From Kribbella pittospori (GTDB lineage: Bacteria > Actinomycetota > Actinomycetes > Propionibacteriales > Kribbellaceae): a DNA stretch of 64,000 bases. The notes beneath the pieces were generated by a model. The model saw only the letters and a program-made list of their open reading frames with translations. It did no database searches and had not been told where the DNA came from. The position numbers and the translations under genes are program-made. The DNA lies in the NCBI RefSeq assembly GCF_004331465.1, contig NZ_SJKB01000024.1:30908-94907 (forward strand), given 5' to 3'. Below are positions 1 to 8,363 of the stretch, in pieces. The number at the start of each line of letters is the position of its first letter. Position 1 is the stretch's first letter.

Positions 1-605
1 GCGCGTCGCGCGTCGCGCGTCGCGCGTCGCGCGGAACACCTGCGCCTCGGGTGTCCAGGACGGAGTAGGCGCAAACGTGGATGGCTGCGTGCGACACCCG
101 CTGCGCAGCTCGGTTGGGTTAGCCAGAGTCCGAGGCGCAGAGAGTTGTCAGCTGCGATGACATGACGAGTCTGAGACGCGACCGATTCAATCCATCAGGT
201 TTGCCCAGATGGTCCGCGACGCGACGCCTCAGCACAGACCGGACGCATGGCCACCTGCAATTGCTGAAGGGCTTCTGGGCTGTTGGCCGTAGAGCAGGAT
301 GTTCGGTGAGCGTCCAGGGTGTCATGCGCAGTGCCCGAGTGTCCCGCAGTGTCAGGCAGGGTATGCCGGCATCCCCCAGTCCGGTGCCTGTCGCAGCGCA
401 TGCCGAGCTCGAGGACCAGCGTCCTGTCCATGTCGTGTTCTCAGGCTGTCCGACAGCCCCGACAGTCTGAGTTGTCCGCCTTTACTCAGCTTCGTCAACG
501 GACGACGTTGGCTATACGCCAGGACCGATGAGAAGCCTGGTGGTGTGAATCCACAGGTTACGGGTAAGTTTGGCAATTGATGGCAAACGATGAGTGCATT
601 CTTGT
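1..605. other. Non-coding left edge with heptamer tandem repeat
   Basis: No gene can be supported here. The first 34 bases are almost five tandem copies of the heptamer GCGCGTC. The short open frames that follow overlap one another on both strands, have no ribosome binding sites and encode Arg/Ser/Pro-rich peptides typical of chance GC-rich frames. The stretch ends at a tRNA 3' fragment and may be the decayed flank of an integrated element; that is inference. Confidence 0.6.
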
Positions 606-647
606 CAGAGTCCGCGGGTTGTGGGTTCGAGTCCCACGGGGCCTACC
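606..647 (+). tRNA. tRNA 3'-end fragment (T-arm and acceptor strand only)
   Basis: A perfect T-arm is visible: stem GTGGG, loop TTCGAGT, stem CCCAC. It is followed by the acceptor strand GGGGCCT, discriminator A and CC. A matching 5' acceptor strand (AGGCCCC), D-arm and anticodon arm are not found in the preceding 100 bases, so this is only the last ~40 nt of a tRNA. Such 3' ends are the usual attachment sites of actinobacterial integrative elements, so this may be an att copy. The amino-acid identity cannot be assigned. Confidence 0.6.
634..647. repeat. Left copy of 14-bp direct repeat flanking the IS
   Basis: CCACGGGGCCTACC, the end of the tRNA fragment, is repeated exactly at 1997-2010 on the other side of the insertion sequence. 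This fits a target-site duplication produced when the element landed at the tRNA 3' end. Confidence 0.7.
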
Positions 648-1906
648 GTGTGATGTCTCAAGACATCCCGGACAGGTGAACCCACGATTCGTGGGTTCAC
701 CTGTTTCTTTTGGGGTGGGTCTGGGTGGTTTGCCGGTGGGTTGGTAGTCGCGGCTGGGGTCGAGGACGAGGTCGCGGAGGAGTTCGCCGGTGGCGGCGTC
801 GACGACCCTGGTCTGGAGGTCGTGGATGAGGAGCAGGACGTAGGTTCGGGCGTGGGTTCGCCCGATCCCGATGTGGTGGAGCCGGCCGTTGACGCGCAGG
901 GTGACCACGCCGGTGTCGTCGACGCGGTCGGTGCGGACCCGGTGATGGACCTCACCGGTCCGGTCGCGGCTCGGGGCGGCCTTCGGCCGGGCCGCGTAGG
1001 CGGTGGCCGGAGTGCAGCGGTGCGGCAGGGACCGGTGCGGACGGTGCTGGTTGTACTCCTCGACGAAGCTGTCGAGCAGGACCTGCAGTTCGGCGATCGT
1101 GGTGGGTTGGGTGGTTTGGGCGCGCAGCTACTTCTTCATCGTCTGCTGGAACCGCTCCACCTTCCCGCAGGTGGTCGGGTGTTTCGGGCGGGAGTTCTTC
1201 TGGACGATGTTCAGGCGCCGCAGTTCGGTCTCGAGGCCGTTGCGGCCGCCTTTCCCGCCGGACAGCCGGGTGGTGTAGACCATGCCGTTGTCGGTCAGGG
1301 TCGAGGCCGGGATCCCGTGTTCTGCAACGGTTTCCCGGAAGCTGGTGGTCACGACCTGCCCGGTGATCCGAAGGTGGGCGGTGACCGACAACGCGTAGCG
1401 GGAGTGGTCGTCCAGCCAGCTGATGATCTCCACATCGAGGCCCGAGCGGCCGGCGCGGGTGGTGAGGCGGTAGTGGGTGAAGTCGGACTGCCAGCACTCG
1501 TGGGCTGGTCGGCGGCGAACCGCAGGTACGACGACCTGGGCCGCTTGCCGGGGTCCGGTGCCACCGTGCCGGCCCGGGTCAGGATCCGGCAGATCGTCGC
1601 CCGCGACAGCTTCACCTGATGCTGGTGCAGCAGATGCCAGCCGATGATGTCGGCGCCTGCGTCCAGGCCCCGCTCGGTCAGCTGTTTACGCAGCGCCACC
1701 ACCAGCTCCACCGTCGCTGCCGCAGTAGCGCGCGGTGAGGTCTTCGGCCGCCGGCTGCGGGGCTCGAACGCCGCCTCACCCTCGACTCGATACCGCGCCA
1801 GCAGCTCATACAGCCACGACCGCGCCACGCCGTACTCGGCAACCACCTCGCCCACAGACCGCTTCTCCACCACGATCGCCGTGATCACCAACCGGGCCTT
1901 CGACAT
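648..1906 (-). pseudogene. IS481-family transposase, frameshifted and nonsense-mutated
   Basis: The N-terminal helix-turn-helix part (ATG at 1906, 'RSVGEVVAEYGVARSWLYEL') reads well to 'RFAADQP'. A one-base loss near 1503-1506 then shifts the frame. The DDE catalytic part continues in another frame (QSDFTHYRL, LDDHSRYALS, LTDNGMVYT). A TAG stop at 1128-1130 interrupts it after QQTMKK, where related transposases read on with a Trp. The same frame then resumes with the conserved EYNQHRPHRSL box. The C-terminal frame has no stop inside the element and runs into the tRNA fragment. Two separate lesions make this a dead copy. Confidence 0.85.
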
Positions 1907-1996
1907 GCCCGAGCATCCACAATCCGTCCGGTTACTCCCGAGACATCAGTCCGGCATGTCGTGAGACACCCGTCCGGGATGTGTAGAACCACAACA
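648..1996 (-). mobile_element. Decayed IS481-family insertion sequence
   Basis: The element is about 1.35 kb, the usual IS481 size, and carries one minus-strand transposase. Its ends contain related inverted sequences: the left end has TGTCTCAAGACATCCCGGAC at 655-674 and the right end, read on the minus strand, has TGTCTCACGACATGCCGGAC, with further degenerate copies of the CATCCCGGAC word. It lies between two copies of the 14-bp repeat CCACGGGGCCTACC, so it separates the tRNA 3' end from the hairpin at 2011-2031. It is probably immobile because the transposase is broken. Confidence 0.75.
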
Positions 1997-2010
1997 CCAC
2001 GGGGCCTACC
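1997..2010. repeat. Right copy of 14-bp direct repeat flanking the IS
   Basis: Exact copy of CCACGGGGCCTACC at 634-647. Sequence left of this copy does not match the tRNA, which supports target duplication rather than a second tRNA gene. Confidence 0.7.
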
Positions 2011-2031
2011 GATCAGAGGTGGCCTCTGATC
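2011..2031 (+). terminator. Hairpin directly after the tRNA 3'-end repeat
   Basis: GATCAGAGG, loop TGG, CCTCTGATC form a perfect 9-bp stem. It starts immediately after the right copy of the tRNA-end repeat, where a tRNA terminator would be expected before the IS insertion. There is no strong T-run, as is common in actinobacteria. Confidence 0.6.
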
Positions 2032-2207
2032 TGCTTGGGTCGGGCTGGGGTCGGCTTCGAGTTGCTCATTGCGGGTGGAGGCTCGGGGGCGCGTTCGTCC
2101 TCTGGCTGCGGTTGCGGCCTGCGGGGACCTGTATGTTCGGTATGTTTTGGGGACTCCCTCTTGCTTGAAGGGATCGACCACCCGGATGGCCGAGGGGGCT
2201 GAATGGT

Positions 2208-3293
2208 ATGCGGGCAATACTCCTGAGCGTTGCGCTGGCGACGGTCTGCTCGCTGCTGGGGACTCGGATCGCCATCGGATGGTTCGCCCGTCGCGGCTTC
2301 GGCCAGCCGATCAGGCACGACGGACCGAGGACACATCATGTGAAGCGGGGTACGCCGACCATGGGCGGTCTCGTGATCCTGCTGAGTGCCGCAGCGGCAT
2401 ATTTGACGGCAACGATCGTGACCGGCGGGTGGCCGAGTGCCAACGCCTGGCTCCTGATGTTGCTGTTCTTCGGGTGTGGGGTGGTGGGGTTCCTCGACGA
2501 CTTCATCAAGGTCTATACCCAGAACAACCAGGGTCTGAGTAGCCGGGCCAAGATGGCGGGTCAGACGCTGGTCGCGCTCGTCTTCGGGGTGCTGTCCACG
2601 CAGTTCTTCGCCGACGGTCGCGGTGTCAGGCCGGCGTCGCAGTACATCTCCACGACTCATGACTGGGGTATCAAGCTGCCCCTGATCGTGGTCCTGCTGT
2701 TGATCTGGTTCCTCGTCACCGCGACCTCCAATGGGGCCAACCTCACCGATGGCGCCGACGGGCTGCTCGCCGGCGCCTCGGCGTTGATCTTCGGCGCGTA
2801 CACCATCGTGAATGTCTGGCAGAACAACCAGCTGTGCGACTCCGCGCGGCCCACTGTGGTGCAGTCACAGTGCTACCAGGTGCGCGACCCTCTCGACCTC
2901 GCGATCTTCGCGGCCGCCATCGCTGCGGCTTGTATCGGCTTCCTCTGGTGGAACGCCAAGCCCGCGCGGATCATCATGGGCGATGTCGGCTCCCTCGCCA
3001 TCGGTGGCGCCCTGGCCGGGCTGGCTATCATGTCTCGAACCGAGCTCCTGATGGCCGTCATCGCCGGACTGTTCGTGCTCGAAACCATGTCCGTGTTACT
3101 GCAGATGATCTCCTTCAAGCTGACCAAGCGACTCACGGGCACGGGGCGTCGCATCTTCCGAATCGCTCCCATTCACCATCACTTCGAACACCTGGGATGG
3201 GACGAGGTCACCGTAGTGATCCGCTTCTGGATCGTCGCCGGGGTCTTCGTCGCGACTGGGCTCGGGATCTTCTACGCCTCTTGGCTGGCCTGA
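2208..3293 (+). CDS. mraY: Phospho-N-acetylmuramoyl-pentapeptide transferase (MraY)
   Basis: MraY is a polytopic membrane enzyme that transfers phospho-MurNAc-pentapeptide to undecaprenyl phosphate, giving lipid I. The 361-residue product has normal length and the family signatures: PTMGG near 50-54, the Asp pair in GFLDDF (97-98), NLTDGADG at 178-185, MGDVGS with Asp259, and the HHH box at 323-325. The ATG follows GAGGGGG at a usable distance. It stands alone rather than in a dcw cluster: the neighbours are an IS relic and a VOC gene, and a terminator-like hairpin follows it. It could be a second copy or an unusually placed sole copy; only the whole genome can tell. Confidence 0.95.
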   Translation: MRAILLSVALATVCSLLGTRIAIGWFARRGFGQPIRHDGPRTHHVKRGTPTMGGLVILLSAAAAYLTATIVTGGWPSANAWLLMLLFFGCGVVGFLDDFIKVYTQNNQGLSSRAKMAGQTLVALVFGVLSTQFFADGRGVRPASQYISTTHDWGIKLPLIVVLLLIWFLVTATSNGANLTDGADGLLAGASALIFGAYTIVNVWQNNQLCDSARPTVVQSQCYQVRDPLDLAIFAAAIAAACIGFLWWNAKPARIIMGDVGSLAIGGALAGLAIMSRTELLMAVIAGLFVLETMSVLLQMISFKLTKRLTGTGRRIFRIAPIHHHFEHLGWDEVTVVIRFWIVAGVFVATGLGIFYASWLA

Positions 3294-3298
3294 GACGT

Positions 3299-3339
3299 CG
3301 CCGGCGAGGCCGAGCATTGCGGGCCGCCGGCGTTTCTCT
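3299..3339 (+). terminator. Terminator-like hairpin after mraY
   Basis: CGCCGGC at 3299-3305 pairs with GCCGGCG at 3326-3332, with extra GGCC pairing inside, and is followed by TTTCTCTC. It lies just beyond the mraY stop and before the convergent VOC gene. Confidence 0.5.
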
Positions 3340-3369
3340 CCCACTTCGCGCACGGCCAGAGTTCGGAGA

Positions 3370-3753
3370 TCAGGCGCCGCTGCCGTACGGGCGGGTGATG
3401 ATCTCCAGCCAATGCCCGTCAGGCCCCTCCCAATAGAGGCCGCGACCACCGTCACCGTTGTTGATCTCCCCCGGTTGGCGCTTGAACGGGTCCGCCCACC
3501 ACTGGCGGCCGCCATCCCGCAACCGGCCAAGGATGAGGTCGAACTCCCCCTCACTCACCAAGAACGCGTAATGCTGACCATGGATCTCGCCCTCGGTATC
3601 CATGAAGTCCAGGCTCGCCCCGTTGTCCAACTTCAACTCAGCGAACGGACCGTACGCCCCTGCCTCCGGCAAACCAAGCACCCCGCCGACATCACGAGCC
3701 GCAGCCCACCGGTCCTTCACGTGCACGATCGTGTGGTTCAGCTCGATCCCCAT
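3370..3753 (-). CDS. VOC (glyoxalase/bleomycin-resistance) family protein
   Basis: A 127-residue single-domain vicinal-oxygen-chelate protein. It shows the family pattern 'ELNHTIVHVKD' at the start and 'LYWEGPDGHWLEIIT' near the end, providing the His and Glu metal-ligand positions. The ATG at 3753 is chosen because AGGAGAG lies 6 nt upstream and the fold begins there; the open frame extends further upstream without support. These proteins are lyases, dioxygenases or drug-binding proteins, and the substrate cannot be read from the sequence. It is convergent with mraY and divergent from the large gene at 3873. Confidence 0.8.
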   Translation of the reverse strand: MGIELNHTIVHVKDRWAAARDVGGVLGLPEAGAYGPFAELKLDNGASLDFMDTEGEIHGQHYAFLVSEGEFDLILGRLRDGGRQWWADPFKRQPGEINNGDGGRGLYWEGPDGHWLEIITRPYGSGA

Positions 3754-3872
3754 CGGGCTCTCCTCGCGAGTGCCGACCTTCATCTGACGCGTGCGCACCA
3801 CTCTGCACCCCGAACCCATCCCCGGTGAAGTCCTCGATGACCACCCGGTAGTCCTCATCACGCCGGGCTAGG

Positions 3873-6449
3873 GTGACCGTCGTGTCCGTGTATGACGAAC
3901 TGGAACGGCTGCTGGCCACCGGGTCCTGGGGTGAGCTGGTGCCATATCTGCACGCTCCCGCATCCAGCCGAACCGGCAAGGAAACTCGAGCGTGGTACCG
4001 GTCGCGTCGGGCGCACTGGACCGGGGAAGTCCACTATCCCAAGTTCGATCTCGCCGCCTGTCTCCGCGCCCTCGCGGTCGCGCTGGCGAAGCCGGAGCAG
4101 GCGGCGAGGTGGCTGTCGAAGCTCGCGTCGGACTGGCGTTCCGGTCCCGCTGACGAGTTACTGGTGGAACTCGCTTCCCGTCGCGGCCGGGACTGGTGTG
4201 TGGCCTTCCTCGAGACCGCGTCCACGGTGGCGAAGGGTGACGGGTTCCTTTCTGCATGGATCGCGCGGCTCGCGCGGCCGCTGATCGCGGCCGGTCTTGC
4301 CGAGCTGCCGACCGGCCCAGCCTTTGCCAAGTCCTGGGCCGAACTGCACGCGATGGCAGCGTCGGAGATGAAGTGGGCGTTGTGGCGGCAAGAGGGTCAC
4401 AACGGTACGCCGGAACCGCTGCCCACCGGGTCACTCGTCGAGGAGTTGCGCGCCGACCCCGTCCTGCCCGAAGCCCTGTCAGCCGCATTGGCCGGCCACG
4501 GCGTGATCGGGATTCTGGAGCGGCACGCCGTACCGTCGTGGGAGCTCGGTCCGGCCGTCGCCGACCTGGTCGCCGAGGGCCGCCTCGACCGGTCCCGCAT
4601 TCTGGCCGACGCCTTTGTCGCGTTGACTCGCCAGGACACTCCCAGCACTCAAAGGGGCATCGCGAAGTTGCTGGCAGCACTCGACCTGAAAGGTCCGGAC
4701 CTCGCCGAGTGCATGCCGTTGATCCAGGGGTTGCTGGCGACCAGCCACGGATCGGTGACCGCCGTGCTGTTGCCCGCAGCGGTCGAAACCGCTCACGCCG
4801 ACGATCTCCCCGACCTCGCGGCCACGATCTTCGCGCGTCCGGAGAAGGCCCAGAAGACCGTGCTGCTCAAGGCGTTGACCGGGCCGCACGCCGTCGACCG
4901 GTGGGGATCCGACACGGTGACGATCGCGCTCAAGGTCGCGGCCGACGTACCCGACCAGGCGTTCGCGGAGCGAGCCACCAAGGCGCTGACCGCAATCGGA
5001 GTCGTCCAAGAAGCCGCCGCAGAGACCCCCGTGTCTGATCTGTGGGCCGCTCCTCTGCCGGTCAATGACAGCGGGCCCGCCGCCACGATCGAGCCGGATG
5101 AGCCTGGGCTGGCCGCTGCTCTCTCCCGGATCATCAGGTCAACGACGGCCGCTGACGGCGCGGTGTTCTGGGACGCGATCGTCCGCTGGTCTGCCAGATC
5201 GCCGCAAGAGGTGCGCTACTGGGCCTGGTCCGCACACCAGAGCCTCGGCGACGGGGTGCGCCCGCCGTCGGCTCTGTGGGCAGTAGTCGCAGCGGCCGAC
5301 GTGACCGCGAAGACCCACAAGACCTTGTGCGACAAATTCGCGAGCGGCGTACACGCGCCGACCGACTGGGAGTTCGCCAGCCTGTCCCTGACCGGCGCGG
5401 TCCACGAGATCTTCGCCAGCGAGACGACCCTCAGACTCGGCACGATCCCGTACCTGCTGAGCACCCCGACACAATGGAACGGCCTACTCTCCTTCGACGC
5501 CCTCGTGGACCGTCTCAAAGGCTACGGCCGTACGCCGGTGGGCCCGACGGATCTCTTCCTCGCACTGCTCCGCCTCGAAGCCACTCCACCCGAACGCGTG
5601 ACCCAACTCGACGGACTGTCACTCGACCTGTGGTCCCCGGGATCCAGGTGGCGTACGGCGAAACACACCGGAGATGCGGTCGACCTGCTGCGACAGTGGA
5701 TCGAAGGCGGCGGACTCCCGAAGCTCGTGGCTCGACATGACGGAGCAACCGTGACCGTCGAACCGGTCCGGCTTCCGATCGACATCAGCCTCATCCCAGG
5801 CATCCCGCCTGGGCTCCTCGCCGGTCACACGAGCGATACCCATCGCGAGTACCACGAGTGGGCGATCAGAGCCGAAACCGGGTTCGGGATCGTCCCGGCC
5901 TGGCCGGATCTGTTGGCCGCCAAGACGCAGACGCAGTACGACCAAGCGGCGCGGCACCCACCTCGCTGGCTGCCGATGATGGCATACGCGCCCGGGCCCG
6001 GTCTCGCTGTCCAGCATGACATCGCGGCCACGCTGTGCCACGCCGACGAGGATCGACGGCTCGTCGCCGTGGAAGCAGCGCTGGCGCTGATGGGCCGCGG
6101 TCGGTGGGACAGCACGGCGTACACCGAGTGCTGTCTGCATCTTCTCAACGACGGCGTACTGCGTCTCGGTCGCCTTGGCCACTCGTGGGAGCAGCTGATT
6201 CTCGCGGGTGGGCTGCAACCGCTCTGGCCGACCGCGATGACCGTGCTCGGCAAGGCTTCGGTGCTTGAGCGCAAGCCCGCTGGGCTGGCCGACCTGTACG
6301 GCGTACTGCGTCGCTACGTCAGCGCGGTCCCCGATCCACAGATCCCCGAACCCGTCCTGGAGCTGGCGGCCTCGAAGGGTAGTAGCAAGGCACGGGTGGA
6401 GGCAGCCGCTTTCGTGGCAGCAGCCGCACAGGGAGAAGGAAGAGCGTGA
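3873..6449 (+). CDS. Large unknown protein coupled to a SWIM protein (DUF6493-like)
   Basis: An 858-residue protein with no signal peptide or clear membrane segment. It is rich in Leu/Ala/Trp helices through its middle, as in repeat-helical scaffold proteins, and resembles the uncharacterised actinobacterial DUF6493 type; that label is from memory and unverified. Its stop overlaps the GTG start of the SWIM-domain gene at 6446, so the two are translationally coupled and probably act together. The GTG/ATG region around 3873 has only a weak ribosome site, and a GTG a few codons on is an alternative start. No catalytic motif was recognised. Confidence 0.75.
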   Translation: MTVVSVYDELERLLATGSWGELVPYLHAPASSRTGKETRAWYRSRRAHWTGEVHYPKFDLAACLRALAVALAKPEQAARWLSKLASDWRSGPADELLVELASRRGRDWCVAFLETASTVAKGDGFLSAWIARLARPLIAAGLAELPTGPAFAKSWAELHAMAASEMKWALWRQEGHNGTPEPLPTGSLVEELRADPVLPEALSAALAGHGVIGILERHAVPSWELGPAVADLVAEGRLDRSRILADAFVALTRQDTPSTQRGIAKLLAALDLKGPDLAECMPLIQGLLATSHGSVTAVLLPAAVETAHADDLPDLAATIFARPEKAQKTVLLKALTGPHAVDRWGSDTVTIALKVAADVPDQAFAERATKALTAIGVVQEAAAETPVSDLWAAPLPVNDSGPAATIEPDEPGLAAALSRIIRSTTAADGAVFWDAIVRWSARSPQEVRYWAWSAHQSLGDGVRPPSALWAVVAAADVTAKTHKTLCDKFASGVHAPTDWEFASLSLTGAVHEIFASETTLRLGTIPYLLSTPTQWNGLLSFDALVDRLKGYGRTPVGPTDLFLALLRLEATPPERVTQLDGLSLDLWSPGSRWRTAKHTGDAVDLLRQWIEGGGLPKLVARHDGATVTVEPVRLPIDISLIPGIPPGLLAGHTSDTHREYHEWAIRAETGFGIVPAWPDLLAAKTQTQYDQAARHPPRWLPMMAYAPGPGLAVQHDIAATLCHADEDRRLVAVEAALALMGRGRWDSTAYTECCLHLLNDGVLRLGRLGHSWEQLILAGGLQPLWPTAMTVLGKASVLERKPAGLADLYGVLRRYVSAVPDPQIPEPVLELAASKGSSKARVEAAAFVAAAAQGEGRA

Positions 6450-7777
6450 CGATCGAGGCCGGTTATCGCACTGATTCGGCACTCGTACGGCGTACCGATC
6501 GCAGCGCACTGCTGGAGCTCGAGACAGCGCTCGGTGCGACTCCCGGCGGACTCGTCGAGCAGCCGCGGTTCTTCAGCGGAATGCTCGCGCGGCCGGACGT
6601 GACCGCGGCCGGCATCCTCGCGGTCGCCGACGTGGCCAACAGCCGGTACTTCGACGCGGGTCTCGTCCACCGCCTCAGCAACCTCGATCCCGTGGTCACC
6701 GCCTCGGGCGACCGGCTGCGGTTCGAGGCGTTCTCACTCTGCAACGGCGTCCACGCCCGGCTCGATCTGCTTGCCGACGGCATCGACTCGGGCGAGGTCG
6801 CGCACGGGACCACCAACGTGGACATCAACCAGCCGCTGCGCACCGCACTCGCCGGAGTCGGCGGCGCCGAGCTTGTCCACCTCGACGTCGGAACCGAAGG
6901 CCTCTCGGTGGCGACGCTCGACGAGACCCACCACGAACGGAAGGTCGATCTCCCGGACCGATGGATCAGGGGCTTCGCCGAGACGCCCGTGCTCGCCGCA
7001 CGGATGACGCAGCGGGCCGAGCTCGCCGGACCGGCGGCGGCTCGATGGCTCGCCTCACTGCCCAAGTCTGCGCCGGGTCCGTCGTACCACCTGCTCCCGG
7101 CGCCAGGCGGAATGCGACAGTCGACCCGACCATCGCCCGGGTCCGTGCATCTTGCCGGAGCCGCCCGGCTGGCAGCGTCGGCGCGGGTCGCGCGCTTCAC
7201 GCACCGCCTGCGCGTGTTCGGTTCCGACGATCACGCCAGCGCGTGGGTGTTCGAACTGCCGGGCGCGCGGTTGACGCTGCTGCTCTCCCCAGAACCGTAC
7301 CGAGGCTTCTCGGGTGAAGGCGGCCTGCTGACCACCTTGACGGCGCCTTCGGCCGCGTCCGCTGCCGCCCGACTACTCGAACATCTCGCCTGGCAGCCGG
7401 ACATCGATCGCGATCGGCTGGCGGCGACGACAGACCTTCCCCTCGCCGACGTCGACGCGGGCATCGGCTACCTGGCCGTGTCCGGCAAGGTGGGCTACGA
7501 CCTGCACGAAAGCACCTGGTTCCACCGGGAGTTGCCGTGGAACAGCGAACGGATCGAGGGTGACAACCCTCGGCTGAAGGACGCCCGCCAACTACTGCAG
7601 GACCGAGCGGTCGCACCATCCGCCAACGGCTGGTCGATCACGTCCGGCAACCACCGCCATTGGGTCAAGGGCGATCCCTACACCTGCACCTGTCTGTGGT
7701 GGGCCAAATACCACGGCCAACGCGGCCCCTGCAAACACGTCCTGGCAGTCACCCTGTACGTCCAAGCACAGCACTAG
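6446..7777 (+). CDS. SWIM zinc-finger protein
   Basis: A 443-residue protein whose C-terminus carries a SWIM zinc finger, CxC-Xn-CxH, in YTCTCLWWAKY followed by GPCKHVLAV. SWIM fingers bind DNA or proteins and often sit in multi-gene systems of unknown role. The remaining 390 residues show no recognised enzyme motif. The GTG start overlaps the TGA of the upstream 858-residue protein. The pairing of a large scaffold-like protein and a SWIM protein recurs in actinobacteria as far as I recall. Function is unknown; nucleic-acid binding is a reasonable inference from the finger. Confidence 0.8.
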   Translation: MTIEAGYRTDSALVRRTDRSALLELETALGATPGGLVEQPRFFSGMLARPDVTAAGILAVADVANSRYFDAGLVHRLSNLDPVVTASGDRLRFEAFSLCNGVHARLDLLADGIDSGEVAHGTTNVDINQPLRTALAGVGGAELVHLDVGTEGLSVATLDETHHERKVDLPDRWIRGFAETPVLAARMTQRAELAGPAAARWLASLPKSAPGPSYHLLPAPGGMRQSTRPSPGSVHLAGAARLAASARVARFTHRLRVFGSDDHASAWVFELPGARLTLLLSPEPYRGFSGEGGLLTTLTAPSAASAAARLLEHLAWQPDIDRDRLAATTDLPLADVDAGIGYLAVSGKVGYDLHESTWFHRELPWNSERIEGDNPRLKDARQLLQDRAVAPSANGWSITSGNHRHWVKGDPYTCTCLWWAKYHGQRGPCKHVLAVTLYVQAQH

Positions 7778-7829
7778 CAGGTCTTTCGGTACGGACGGTC
7801 GCCGAACGACGGGCCCATTCCGTGGGGGT

Positions 7830-7843
7830 CAGGTCGCGACCTG
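7830..7843. repeat. 14-bp perfect palindrome between convergent genes
   Basis: CAGGTCGCGACCTG lies between the SWIM gene and the convergent hxlR-type gene. It may be a protein-binding site or part of a terminator; nothing else in this 140-base gap is recognisable. Confidence 0.3.
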
Positions 7844-7920
7844 CCATGTGCAGGCTTCGGCGAGGATGCGCTGGGTGCTGGTTGCCCACGCAGCGGTCGC
7901 CGAGAGGCAGCCGAGTTGGG

Positions 7921-8283
7921 TTATGGGTGGCTTTGCCAGCGGGAGCGGGCTGCTTCTATGTCGGGGACGTGTTGTTCGGCCCAGAGGCGGACGGCGCGGA
8001 GGGGGATAAGGAGGGAGCGGCCTAGCGGGGTCAGGGTGTACTCGACGCGGGGTGGGTTTTCGTCGTACTCGTGGCGGTCGATGAGGCCGTCGGCTTCCAG
8101 GGAGCGCAGGGTTTCGGTGAGGACCTTTGGGGTGATGCCCTGGATGTGGGCCTTCAGTTCGGTGAAGCGGCGCGGGCCGTCGTCCAAGGCGTTGACGACG
8201 AACACGGTCCAGCGGGCTCCGATGCGGTGCAGGACGGTGCGGCTCGGGCAGGTCGCTGCCATCACGTTGTACGCCTTGCCCAT
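7921..8283 (-). CDS. HxlR-family transcriptional regulator
   Basis: A 120-residue winged-helix protein with the HxlR pattern: an N-terminal Cys followed by RIGARWTVFVVNAL, then 'RRFTELKAHIQGITPKVLTE' as the recognition region and EYTLTPLGRSL at the wing. It is divergent from an SDR gene, with 80 bp between starts. That gap holds the perfect palindrome GATACCGGTATC at 8307-8318, a likely operator. HxlR proteins often sense reactive aldehydes or quinones through the N-terminal Cys, and they usually control the neighbouring oxidoreductase. Confidence 0.9.
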   Translation of the reverse strand: MGKAYNVMAATCPSRTVLHRIGARWTVFVVNALDDGPRRFTELKAHIQGITPKVLTETLRSLEADGLIDRHEYDENPPRVEYTLTPLGRSLLIPLRAVRLWAEQHVPDIEAARSRWQSHP

Positions 8284-8306
8284 GGACTGCTCCCAGTTCC
8301 GTTGAA

Positions 8307-8318
8307 GATACCGGTATC
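8307..8318. promoter_or_regulatory. Probable HxlR operator in divergent promoter
   Basis: GATACCGGTATC is a perfect 12-bp palindrome in the short gap between the hxlR-type gene and the SDR gene. A related half (ATACCG) recurs at 8325-8330. Position and symmetry suggest autoregulation and control of the SDR gene. Confidence 0.6.
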
Positions 8319-8363
8319 AAATCCATACCGTTGCACCCGATCCTACGAGAGGGAGCGAGACGC

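Noticed and set aside
1..34. Tandem heptamer as a functional minisatellite
   Set aside because: It is cut by the window edge and short, so nothing can be concluded.
606..647. Complete tRNA gene
   Set aside because: Only the T-arm and the 3' acceptor strand are present; no matching 5' acceptor strand is found.
741..1619. Long plus-strand open frame of 292 codons
   Set aside because: It is antisense to the IS481 transposase and is Gly/Val-rich, as expected of a GC shadow frame.
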